The notes under the pieces were generated by a model. It saw only the letters and a list, made by a program, of their open reading frames with translations, made no database searches and was not told the origin of the DNA. This document shows positions 13,073-23,694 of a stretch of 64,000 nt of DNA, one piece after another. Made by a program: the position numbers and the translations under genes. Source of the DNA: Mastigamoeba balamuthi (taxonomy: Eukaryota > Evosea > Mastigamoebida > Mastigamoebidae). Location of the stretch: assembly GCA_902651635.1 (NCBI GenBank), contig CACRSC010000004.1:51306-115305 (forward strand). The letters are read 5' to 3'. Within the stretch, counting starts at the first letter, position 1. Each line of letters begins with the position of its first letter.

Positions 13073-15872
13073 CTACCAGTGCGGCAGCCCGTCGTTGGCT
13101 CCCGTTCTCTCGTTTGTGATTGCGCGCAGCTCCACGACGTACTGTGGGCACAGCTGGGTCTCGTCGAACAGGTACCACTCCAGCCACTCGGGACTGCAGG
13201 AAGCAGAGTCAGAGACCCGCAGGCCTAACTGGAGGCGAGAACCTTGAGTGGCTGTCGTAGCCAGGAGTGGGCAGCACAGACCCCGCAAGGCTGTGCATGT
13301 GCATAGACCTGCCAGGCAGTGCCTTGAACATCACGATGCGGACGCTGTCGCCCTCTGCCAGGGGAACCGGCACGCTCTCATTCGCCGACAGGTACTGCAT
13401 GTTGGAGTACTGCAGCGTGTACTCGACGAACCTGCTGGCATAGACCCCGTGCCTGGGGTCTCCGAAGAACCCCGGATCCGTCGAGTGCGATGGGTTGAGG
13501 GGGTGGCCCACACGCAGCAGCCCTTTGTTGCACATGCTCTCCACGTTCTCTGTGCGCTCTCCGGTCAGAGCAGTGGCGACATGGAAAAGAACATGTGGTG
13601 TGTGCTGACCGGGACGAGTTCCGTGGAAGGCGACTCGGTCCTCGAGCTCCTCGTCCGCCCTCAGGAGGGTGGAGCGCATGTAGTTCTTGCGGAGCTGAAA
13701 CCACTTCTCCAGGACAGGATTTTCGACGTGCCATAGGTTCACGACAACAAATGTTAGCGGTTTCAGGCCCTTATTGATCCTCTTCTCCTGCGAAGCTGTC
13801 AGTCGCAGAACAACAAAGAAGAAAAAAACGGACAGTGTAGTCCTCGTGGTGCATCTACGAATCAGGTTAATCAAGTACTGTGAGATGGAGATGCGCTCAC
13901 TTGATAGTACTGCCGAAACGACCTCTGGAAGTCCTTCAGGTCCTTTCCTGTGACTTTGACAACAGATGCACCCAGCGACGCAGCGACCTGTCGGCATAGA
14001 GCTAAGTGTCTCGGCTCGCTGCTCGAGTGGTCCACAGCAGGGCACTCATCGACGGGATTGATATTCTCATTGACAGTGCTCACACACAAGACAATCGATG
14101 ATCCAGGCTCCGACGGCGGCATCGTCTCGGCCATTGGGACCTCTTTGCTGCTCCTCGATCTCGCCCGAGAGCGACGAGTCCAGACAACAACGACAACCAC
14201 GATGCAGACAACGAAAACCGTTCCTCCAATGCCCCCGACAACTCCTCCTATGATTGCAGCACTTTGTGGTGCCGTGCCGGCTCCATGGCCCTGCTGGTGT
14301 GGCCCTGTACTGCTAGACATAGAGACAGACCCAGATGATGCGTAACTAAGGACCACGCTTGAACTTGGCAAGTCGTCATGGTCGGGTATGGGGGGATGAG
14401 AAGACGATATATGGCTTGATCCCGAGCGCTCATTGCTGGACTGAATGCCCGAACTAGACGACAAACCATCCGGCTTGGCTGTGCTCGAGAAGCAGAGCAC
14501 GACATGCGCGATGGCCTCTCTGGAGGCAAAGGCAACATTTGAGCCCTGAGAAGAGATTCTGAGCAGTGCGGGCCTCGTGTAGAGGTCTGCGGCCCCTGGA
14601 GCACCGTTCCAGCCCCCGATAGACGGATAACACCTCTTGAAGTCCGCCACATTGTCGTCAGTGTCCCTGCCATCAGGAAGCCGGCAGAAAGACATGTTGG
14701 CGTCTCCCTCTGGCAGTAGCTCTCCCTCGTGCACAGGCAATCCGCTGACCCACGTGACCGAGTCAACAGTGCTATTGTTTGCGTCGAGGAGGACGATGTA
14801 CCCACCCGAGGCGGAAACCACGGCATTCGCACTGCTGGCATGAACGACGCGGAGATGCCGTGGCTCGATGAGGTCGCCGTCGGAGAACTCCATGGAGTAC
14901 TGACCCACTGCAGAACCGAACTGGACAGCCCAGCCCTTGAGGCTCACAGGGACGAAGTCCCTGTTGAACAGCTCAACGGCCCCCTTTTCAAAGGCCACCT
15001 CATTGACGACAACTCGGGCCCGCGACGAGTTGGTGGGAAGCACCGAGAGGTACAACACGCCGCTCTCGGCCGGATCGGCAGCCATGGCGTCTGCATGCCT
15101 CAAGCCGTCCAGCGCCAGCCGCGGCATCTGCGGTGCGGGCAGCGCACTGCACGAGTGCCTGCCGAGGTCGAGGAGCCACAGAGTGTTGCTTGGCACCTCG
15201 TGGGCGACGAACATGCGCGAGCTGTTGCCACTGGCCCACGGGGCCAGCCCAGAGAAGAGGCACTGCGGCTGCCCAGTGGCCTTGATGCACTGCATCCGGC
15301 ACGCGGACCTCCACTGCACGCCATTGGACTGGCCGTCGCCCTTGGCGGTGAAGAGGGACACGGCGCCGTCGTCCTCGACGGCTGTGAACACGAGCAGCGA
15401 GGACCTCCAGTCCCACGTCGCCCCCAGAACGTCCCTGACCGAGTACGGGATCTCCGTGCTATCCCACTCGCACGTGGTGGTCGACAGGCCCCGCAGGACC
15501 GCCGAGGAGTCCTGCGCCGTTTGCGTCAGAAGCGAGCCCTCCGGTAATGAGAGGTTTATTGAAAAACGCCCAGTACCGACAAAGCAGGGCTGAGTGAAAC
15601 GAGGCGTTGTATGAACGGTCGGAGCGCACCCCACCCGCAGGGGACTGTGTGAAGACCAGCATGCGCTCGGGGAGGTGCCCAGTGATGGCCCCTGCGCGTG
15701 CAGCGGTGCCGGGGCTGGGGAGCACGACAGTGCAGAGCCGCTGCCACTGCGGGCCCGCAGGTGACGACGGGCTCTCCGTGGACCTCAGCACGAGGTCCGT
15801 GGCCAGCGAGTACATGCGAGCCCGCGCAATGGACGCCGCGAAAAGCACACACAGCGCCGACGTGGGCTTCAT
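13073..15872 (-). CDS. single-pass membrane protein: lamin-tail domain outside, PARP catalytic domain inside (copy A)
   Basis: Exons 15872-15630, 15538-13901, 13787-13610, 13549-13243, 13193-13073; 828 residues. Order: signal peptide (residues 1-20), extracellular region, lamin-tail (LTD) domain about 255-385 with VVVNEV, ELFNRD, LKGWAV and SFCRLPDGRDTDDN, a Ser-rich stalk, a TM helix about 505-533 (GGVVGG then a valine run), a basic stop-transfer, then a PARP domain about 628-828. PARP signs are FHGT (NAD-binding His), GVYASRF (Tyr) and PGRSMHM; the position of the catalytic Glu reads Gln (CPQYVVEL), suggesting mono-ADP-ribosylation. LTD and PARP families are known; the fusion across a membrane is my inference. 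Confidence 0.85.
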
Positions 15873-16237
15873 TGGCAGTCCCTGCGGTGTGAGCCGTTCC
15901 ACAAAGAGCAGATGGTTCAGTTTGTTTTCAACACAACAGAAGCGCAGATTTTTCTCCTGCATCGATCTGCTGGCATCACTGCGATGACACCACCCCCGGC
16001 AGTCAAATCCAGTTCACATTGGGTTGGGGGCTTCCAGTAGGGTATCGCCTCCAGGAATCACGCTGTTGCAGGAGGTGGACTTCTGTAGAGAAGCAAGCCC
16101 TAGAATTCTGAAGAAACCTGCGGGATTAACAGATCTTTGTGCAGTTTTTTACAGTGCGGAAATCAACAGACACACGCCGATTGACGTACATTAACACCAT
16201 CAAATTCCAGATATATTTTCAATGTCGGAAGACCTCT
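15873..16237. other. intergenic stretch between the two PARP paralogues
   Basis: No supported gene. It must hold the promoter of copy A and the 3' end of copy B. GATATATTTT lies near 16211. Confidence 0.4.
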
Positions 16238-19031
16238 TTAGGGCATACCATCGTTGGCTCCAGTTCTCTCGTTTGTGATGGCACGCAGCTCGACGATGAA
16301 TTGGGGACTCAGCTGGGTCTCGTCGAACAGGTACCACTCGGACCACTCAGGACTGCGCTCTCAACCCTGTCAAGAAAGAACCCAATAGAGTGTCGAACAC
16401 GAACCTTGAGTGGCTGTCGTAGCCAGGGGTTGGCAGCACGGCCCCTGCAAGACTGCCCATGTGCATTGACCTGCCAGGCAGTGCCTTGAACATCACTATG
16501 CGGACGCTGTCGCCTTCGGCCAAAGGTACTGGCGTGCACTCATCTTCGGACACGAACTGCGTGTTGGAGTACTGCAACGTGTACTCGACGAACCTGCTGG
16601 CATAGACCCCGTGCCTGGGGTCTCCGAAGAAACCCGGGTCTGTAGAGCGAGAAGGGTTGAGGGAGTGGCCCACACGCAAGAGGCCGTTGTTACAGATGCT
16701 CTCCACGTTCTCTGTGATACCATCAGAAAGGGATCATCATATCGCGGAGGAACCTGCTCGAGTTCCGTGGAATGCAATTCTTTCCTCGAGTTCTTCCTCT
16801 GTTCTCTTGAGTACAGACTGCATGTAGTTCTTTCGAAGCTGGAACCACTTCTCGAGGATCGGATTGTCAACGTGCCACAGGTTCATCACAACAAATATGA
16901 GAGGTTTCAGGCCCTTCTTGATCCTTTTTTCCTGCACGAGGAGTTAAAAGCCCGAAAGTAAATGCGTTCGAACAGTATAGTCTTCGTGGTGCATCTGTTC
17001 TGTCTGTAAGTAACAGTTTCAACAGGAAAGGCTCGGATACCTGGTAGTACTGACGGAATGACCTCTGGAAATCCTTGAGCTCCTTTCCAGTCACCTGAGA
17101 AATACGTGCGCTCATGGGCTTCGCCAGCTCCTTAACAAGCGCCACGTGCAGTGGCTCCTCACTAGAAATCGGCAGTGGTTTCCCGTTGGCCTGCTGGATG
17201 GCGCCAGCAATAACCACTGATCGCGGATTCTCCTGAACGGGCGTCCCCTTGAGGACGAGTTCCTTCCTTCGGCTTTTCTCTGCTCGCATTCCATTATTGC
17301 GTGACCGTGACCAGAGAACTACTCCAACGACGAATCCAATGAATAAGACCGATCCAGCACCGCCAACAACACCGCCGATGATTGCAGCGTTCGTGTTTCC
17401 TGTGTTCCCACCATCGCCGAGGCTCTGGGGATCCTCGGAGTGGCTAGGCAGATTGTCAGTGAATCGAATAGTGCGATGGTGGTTGTGCACACTTTGTGGC
17501 AATCACGAACTTCGACGAGGATTCAGAGCTCGGCGCAGAGCCAGAAGGGGAGTCTTCCGACAAGTTGAGAGCGGGCACCGTGTGGTTGAACGCAAGGATT
17601 ATGTGCACTATGGCATCGGTGGACGCAATACTGACGGCGGGCGACGCTCCCACCAAACGGTAAAGCGTCGGTACGGCGCTGTACGACGGACCTGCCGTGA
17701 AGGTGTTCTCTGACCCGATGTTGGGGCGGTCCAGCAGCCTGAAGTTGACGCTGTTGTTGGCCGTGTCCCAACCATCGGGAATGCGGCAGAAAGACTTGCC
17801 AAAGGCTCCGCTCTCCAGCGCTGTTCCCTCGCCCCTGTACGACGCCGATGCCCCTCCCCACGCCACAGTGTCCACGACCTGGCCAGTGGGCTCGAGCACG
17901 CTGACGAATCCCCACGCTGGCTGCGTCCACGCCGTCGAGTGGGTCCAGTTTGCGCCCGCACGACCGATGGAAAGGTACTGGCGGGGCCGCAGTGACAGAC
18001 TCTGGACGGTCTGGCCGTAGGTATTCACACTGTCGCCGAACCTGACGGTCCAGCCCGCGAGGTCCACAGGGATCAGTTCCCTGTTGAACAGCTCCGCCAT
18101 CCCGTCGCTCGCGACGGCGTTGCTGGCGAACATGACCTCGTTCACAACGACTTTGGGCCCCGTCCCCGACGGGAGCACCGAGAGGTAGACAGCGCCGCTC
18201 GCAGGGTCCGCAGCCATGGCCTCGGCGTGCACGCGCGAGCTGTCCAGCGTGATCGCCGAGAGGTTGGCCGACCTGAGGCGCGTGCACCTGTGCCCGCCGA
18301 GGTTGATGCTCCACAGCGTGCTGCTGGGGACCTCGTGCGCGATGTACTCGGCGCTGCCGCCGCTGGGCCACGGAGCCAGAGCGGCGAAGTTGCAGTTGGG
18401 GCGCCCTATCTCCTGCGTGCACTCGCTCTGGCACAGAGAGCTCCATAGGACAGCCGCCGGCGACCCGTCAGCCCTGGCGGAGCGCAGCGACACGGTGCTG
18501 TCCGATTCGACGGACGTGAACACTAGCAGAGAGCTCCTCCAGTCCCACGCCGCGGCCAGCACGTCCGCCACGTCCGAATACACGACGCCCGACGAGCCCC
18601 ACAGGCACTCGCGGACCGACGAGAGCGTCACCCTGCGCAGTCGCACCTCCGGACCCTGTGGACGGCCATCAGAAAAAAGGCGCAGGCAAATGTCCAGATG
18701 CGGTGTGGAGTTTTGAGACGTGTGTGTGAAACTGGACGTTTGTTTCACTGAATGTGGTCCGCTGCTGGCAATGGCGGGATCGCACCTGGGCTGTGGCCGA
18801 CCGGACGAACACGAACATCATGGCGGGGTCGCTGCCGACGACGACCCCTGCCCGCACGGTGGTGTTTTCCGGGGGGACCAGGGTGCAGAGGGTCTTCCAC
18901 GGGCTGGGCGACGAGGGGCTGCCGTCCGTGTACCTCACGACCATGTCCGTGGCCAGCGAGTACAGGCGAGAGTAAGCCACCGCGGCAGCGAACACCTGCA
19001 AGAGCAGGGGCAGGGTGGACGACGGTCTCAT
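16238..19031 (-). CDS. single-pass membrane protein: lamin-tail domain outside, PARP catalytic domain inside (copy B)
   Basis: Tandem paralogue of copy A on the same strand. Exons 19031-18786, 18655-17511, 17443-17041, 16931-16754, 16711-16405, 16352-16238; 797 residues. Signal peptide, LTD domain (VVVNEV, ELFNRELIP, LAGWTV, SFCRIPDGWDT), TM helix about residues 482-508 (GGVVGGAGSVLFIGF), and a C-terminal PARP domain with AFHGT, GVYASRF, PGRSMHM and SPQFIVEL. The last three intron positions and phases match copy A, while copy B has one extra 67-bp intron just before the TM. The PARP halves are far more alike than the outer halves, as expected if the outside faces varied ligands. Role unknown. 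Confidence 0.85.
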
Positions 19032-20328
19032 GGTCGCTAGCTTCAGCGTGTGCTTTCAATTATGAGAAAGGAAATCCCTTCCAGAAAGGTCGGTGGAATC
19101 GGCCGTTAGTTGATGAAGAATCTGTTGTATCTGAACAGTCTGGGATAAATCGAATCCTTGTGACTGTGCTGCCATTCAAGCACACATATGCACTACCCGC
19201 GCATGCATTATGATGACAGGCGATCGCACAGAGCATCTGCATTTCGGGCTAGTGGCTCTCCTGCGTATTTTCCTGAGCAGATCTTTAGGGGATTACACAC
19301 ATGCAGAAGCGCAAGATCCGTCGCGTTCACTTGACAGCAAATGAAAATGTTTCGCCCACTGAGCTAATTGGGAGTTTACACCTTTGTCATCCCACGTGGT
19401 TTCTTTCCACAATCTCGAAGATCCGACGAGAATCCGGGTGAAGTCCCCTCAAGGCTGCTCCCCATGCTCGGCCTCTATCTGATCCGACCATCTGCCAATT
19501 GCTTGGATACGAGGCACCACACCAAAATCGGGGACAGTGGGCTCAAGGGAACATGACCGGCTCGAGGCCACTCTTGTTGATTCTCCTGCATAGCACGACG
19601 CAGCGCTTGTTCCTGTCCTCAAGGCGTGTGAACGCCTGCCTGCCTTGTGACACCCACAAGAAGTGATTCTGTGATCACCCGAATCGGCTGCGCCCGAAGG
19701 CAAGCCGACTTGGCTATGCTGGAGAAGGGCAGGGCCTCGGCCGGTCTTTCTGGGTGCTAAGGGTGCGTACGCAGCGCGATGTGTTCACGCGCCCTCACTC
19801 CCGGTCTCGTGCACAGAAACCACCACGTCGAGAACGAACCTGAGCCCAAGAGAACGGCTCGGGCCTTCATCCCGGAGGGTTCGCTCGGTCGGACTTGCGA
19901 TTCTGTGCATTCTGCAAATTCAGCCGAATCAGGGGTGAAGGAGAGAAAAAGGATGCTGTGATCAGTGTAGAGCATACAAGACCCCTCTTGTGGCCGTGTG
20001 CATGTTCTTTTATCACCGGTGGCAGAACAATCCCGGTTGATCGGGTGGGTGGGCACCAGTGAGTTTGAGACCGTGATTCACCGCTTCTATTAGCTCGTGC
20101 GTGACAAACTTCGAGGTCTGTATGCACCGCAGTGTGAACATTCCTGTCGCACATCAAGTTTCAGCCCGCCGGTGCGGGAGAGACCCACGGCATTCACACA
20201 GAGAGGATTCATTCTGAGAACATACTCGTCTGCAAAAAGGAATGCACCATAGGTACATCGATGTTCTTTCTGACTCTACCGTCATCACTTATAGTCTGCT
20301 CAGGCGTTGTCGGTTGTGCTCCTCTGAT
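19032..20328. other. 1.3-kb intergenic stretch, no gene seen
   Basis: Mixed composition, only short open frames without the codon use of neighbours. It holds the promoter of PARP copy B on the left and of the lectin gene on the right. I see no repeats or RNA gene in it. Confidence 0.4.
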
Positions 20329-22236
20329 ATGATCTCTCTCGGTTCAGCTCTGCTGTGTGTTGCTGCTGCGCTCGGCCTTTGTTGCTCGGCCCAGCGGGAC
20401 ACTGGGAGTACTCAGTTGTGGGATGCCACAACGTGGCCAAGATGGCAGAGCAGCTTCCTCGCGGACGTCCCTGCTGCCTTCAACGCGATACACGAGAGCC
20501 CATTCTGGACGTCGGTGAGCAAGCGCATGGGGATCGACGTGAAAAACCACGTGCAGGGCATGTGCGGCTGGGGCGACTACTTCTACATTACACACAACGT
20601 CGGGGGTCCCGAGGTGCTCGTTGTCTCCCGGCTGGATCTCAGTGTCAAGCACTACGCTGCAGTCGACGAGGCGTTCCCGCATCCAGGCGGGTGCCAAGCT
20701 AACGGCGCGCTGCTGGTCATTCCCTACGAGGGCCACGACGGCGGGTCCGTGCTGCGTCTCTACAGTCTGGCGGATGCGCAGAAGCCGACTCTGCTAGACC
20801 TGAAGATCGCCATTCCTTCACACGGAGCAGGAGCGGCAGCCATCACACCTCTACGCAGTGGCGGTCAGTTCATCGTCGCGGCCCTACACAATGGGGACGT
20901 CCAGTTCTTCCGGACGGCGTCAAGACCCGAGGGCCAGGCCCCGACAGTGATCGACAGGCAGTGGCAGACAGCACGCATCCCAGACACCCCCGACACCATC
21001 CGCGACAGCATCGGGCTGGTGTCCGACAAGGAGGGGCGTCTATTCCTCATCGGCCTCGAGCTCGCGTGCCTCATGAGGGGCGGGCACGGCTCGCGCTGCT
21101 CGTACTTTGACAGCAGGTGCTGCGTCGAGTCCGACGCCAAGCACAACGAGCTGCACCTATACGAGGTCGACCTCGAGCAGGACCCCCCGGCCCTGAGGCT
21201 CGTTGGCACAAAGCTGATGCCCGTGAGCAGCGTGGACCTCCTGGGCGTCAACATGCGCTGGGGCAGCGGCATCGGCGTGTCGGACCGCATCGAGGTGTTC
21301 GCGACGGAGCGCACGGGGATCATCAGTCACCCCCACATCAGAACGGCACTCTGGTCGGGCCCTCCGCTCGGCGTAGAGGTGCCCCTGTTCAACAAGAACA
21401 GCGGCAAGGCTCTGGCGATTGTCGGGGGCAGCCGCGAGGCCGGGGCCGCTGTCGTCCAGGAGTCGGTGGCGGACAGCCTGTGGACGTTCCACGCAGAGGG
21501 CCCCGGCGTCTACAGGATCGCCTGCGCGAGGACGGGCAAGTGCCTCGAGGTGCAGGGCGGGGGCAGCGGGAACAGAGTGCCCCTGGTGCAGAACGAGTGC
21601 AGCGGGAGACCGAGCCAGCAGTTCGAGGTGTGGATGGACAGCCTCAGCTCGTATGTGATGGTCGGCAGGCCCAGCGGCAAGTGCATCGAGGTCTCTGCGG
21701 ACAGCCTGGCCGACGGGGCGCCCCTCAAGCAGTTTGACTGCAACGGCGGCGACAACCAGCACTACATCTTCGGCCCCCAGCGCAGCAGGGTGCCCACCGA
21801 CCAGCCCGTGGCCATCTACGACAGCAACAGCAACAAGCCCGTGGGCATCGCGGGGGACAGCGAGGCCGACGGGACTGGCATAGAGATCAGCTCAAGGCTC
21901 CACACGGCCTGGCAGCTGAGGGGGCTGAGCCTCGGTGGCTTCACGATAGCTGCTGCCAACACTAGCAAGTGCCTGGCCGTGGCTGGCGACAGCACGAGGA
22001 ACGATGCAGCGCTCGTTCTGGCAGACTGCGCGGTCGGGGCACTCGGCCAGGTGTTCGACCCGATCGCCAGCGCCGACGGCTCGAGGTTCAGGATCGTTGC
22101 CAGGGCCAGCGGCAAGTGCTGGGACGTCAACGGGGAGCGCACGGAGGATGGCGCGAGGGTGCTGCAGTACGACTGCAACAGGGGCGACAACCAGAAGTTC
22201 CTGCTTGTGCCGTCGGTGAACCTCGGGCACCATTAG
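20329..22236 (+). CDS. secreted ricin-type beta-trefoil lectin protein
   Basis: Intronless, 635 residues from the ATG at 20329, chosen because it opens a clean signal peptide (SLGSALLCVAAALGLC then SAQ). The N-terminal two thirds hold a beta-rich domain of unknown family with a Cys-rich patch near residue 265. From about residue 350 come repeated trefoil units, each with GKCLxV-type and QxF/QxY-type motifs (SQQFEV, NQHYIF, GQVFDP, NQKFLL), arranged as two ricin-B domains. Such domains bind galactose or other sugars. The protein is probably released or bound to glycans on prey or cyst wall; this is inference. No TM or GPI signal is visible. Confidence 0.8.
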   Translation: MISLGSALLCVAAALGLCCSAQRDTGSTQLWDATTWPRWQSSFLADVPAAFNAIHESPFWTSVSKRMGIDVKNHVQGMCGWGDYFYITHNVGGPEVLVVSRLDLSVKHYAAVDEAFPHPGGCQANGALLVIPYEGHDGGSVLRLYSLADAQKPTLLDLKIAIPSHGAGAAAITPLRSGGQFIVAALHNGDVQFFRTASRPEGQAPTVIDRQWQTARIPDTPDTIRDSIGLVSDKEGRLFLIGLELACLMRGGHGSRCSYFDSRCCVESDAKHNELHLYEVDLEQDPPALRLVGTKLMPVSSVDLLGVNMRWGSGIGVSDRIEVFATERTGIISHPHIRTALWSGPPLGVEVPLFNKNSGKALAIVGGSREAGAAVVQESVADSLWTFHAEGPGVYRIACARTGKCLEVQGGGSGNRVPLVQNECSGRPSQQFEVWMDSLSSYVMVGRPSGKCIEVSADSLADGAPLKQFDCNGGDNQHYIFGPQRSRVPTDQPVAIYDSNSNKPVGIAGDSEADGTGIEISSRLHTAWQLRGLSLGGFTIAAANTSKCLAVAGDSTRNDAALVLADCAVGALGQVFDPIASADGSRFRIVARASGKCWDVNGERTEDGARVLQYDCNRGDNQKFLLVPSVNLGHH

Positions 22237-22719
22237 AGCCAAACAACTGAACCTGCTCGCCATCTTGTCCTTGTGCACTGAACCGAGGACACGATCGCCA
22301 AATAAAAAGACCAGATGGCTCATTCACTGACGTAGGTGAGAATCTGAAAAAGGAGATTTGCTTGTCTTTTGAATTGGATTCAGCTAAGCCCTGCACCCAC
22401 TCCCGTGAGGGAACCCATCACTGGAGCCCACCGGGACTTGGGTTAAGCCAGCACCACCTCCTGCAGTGGGAGACCCAGCACCCGGCATCACCCAAGCACA
22501 CTGTCACGTCGCCGTATCATCCTGTCTGCTCAGACAGCCATTGCTCTGCTTGTCGCATCTGGAGCCCATCCATGCGTGCAGTGTACGCGCCCGGGGGGTG
22601 CGCGGCGGCACTCGCTTGGCTGTTGCCGGTGCCATCCCATCGGGATTCAGATCGGGATATTATCCCGGAAAAATCCATCAGAGATATTCTAGTCTTGTAG
22701 GTGCGCGCCAGCACCCCCC

Positions 22720-23426
22720 ATGTCCGCAGTGGAGCTGTCGCAGTCGCCCGCCGGAACGTCCTCCACCGCCTCGGCCCCCTCCTACGCGGCCTACCCGCCG
22801 CCCAACGTCCCCGTGCCCTGCGCCGCGCCCCCCGCGCCCCCCGCGCCGGCCGCCCCGCCCGCGCCGCCGGCCCCGTTCACGCACGGGCGCGTGGCGCTGG
22901 AGCGGGACTACTCGCGGGGGCTGGTGCCCCGCTTCTGCGTCGCCCTGCCCCCGCAGCTCGAGGGGCGCGTCTCGGCCGACGAGCTCGCGCGCGTCGTCGC
23001 CGGCGTCAACGAGCAGCTCGAGGCCGCCGAGAGCCTCAGCGCGGCCACCGTCGCCGAGGGCTGCCTCGCGTTCGTGACGCTCTGGACGTCGTCGCTGCTG
23101 CTCGAGAGCGCCTACTCCAAGGTGCACTTTGCTGGAGGGGGAGTTGATATCGGTGGATTTCTGGATTCTGGTTCGAGATCCTGACCGAGGCGAGGGGGAT
23201 GTTGTGGCGGCGTTCAGTGCCTGCGGAGAATGGAGGCGTTCCTGAGGGAGCAGAACGAGCTGTTTGCCGAGCGGGGGATCGAGTTCATCAACCCCTGCCT
23301 CAACGGGCTGGTTCAGGTGCGCACTGCCCTCCTCAGTCGGCGTTGTGTTGTGCTTCCGATTTCTTACGTGCTCTCTCGCAGTTTGACGTGATGGTCCAGC
23401 CGTCTGCCGACAAGACCTGTAATTGA
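22720..23426 (+). CDS. GOLGA7/ERF4-family protein (palmitoyltransferase partner)
   Basis: Exons 22720-23121, 23218-23316, 23382-23426; 181 residues. A Pro/Ala-rich N-terminus (residues 1-58) precedes the GOLGA7/ERF4 domain: LERDYSRGLVPRF, ELARVVAGVNEQL, CLAFVTLW, then across the splice KCLRRMEAFLREQN and INPCLNGL. In yeast and animals this family binds DHHC enzymes (Erf2/DHHC9) at the Golgi/ER and is needed for palmitoylation of Ras-like proteins. Donor of intron 2 is GTGCGC. The promoter has GGATATTATCC and GAGATATTC just upstream. The proline-rich head is longer than in most homologues. Confidence 0.8.
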
Positions 23427-23694
23427 CCTTGGGGCCAAGGGCGCACGCACACACACGGCAAAGAGCAAGCAGCAGCAGCCTTCTGCTTCCATGCAGATTC
23501 GGTCCGTTTTTTTTGCTCTTGATGCCGTGCTGTGTGTCCGCTCACGGGGATTGGGGGCACTGGAGCTAGGGAGTGCTACGTAGGGGTCTTAACAACGCCC
23601 ACGCTGGTTTCATTTGTCTGAGAACAGGGTTGGCTGTGTGTGTGGTACGAGACAGACAGTCGGGGCCTCTGGGCGGCCCAGCGCCCCCGCCGCC

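Noticed and set aside
19368-19961. Short open frames in the 1.3-kb gap
   Set aside because: No codon bias, homology or splice support.
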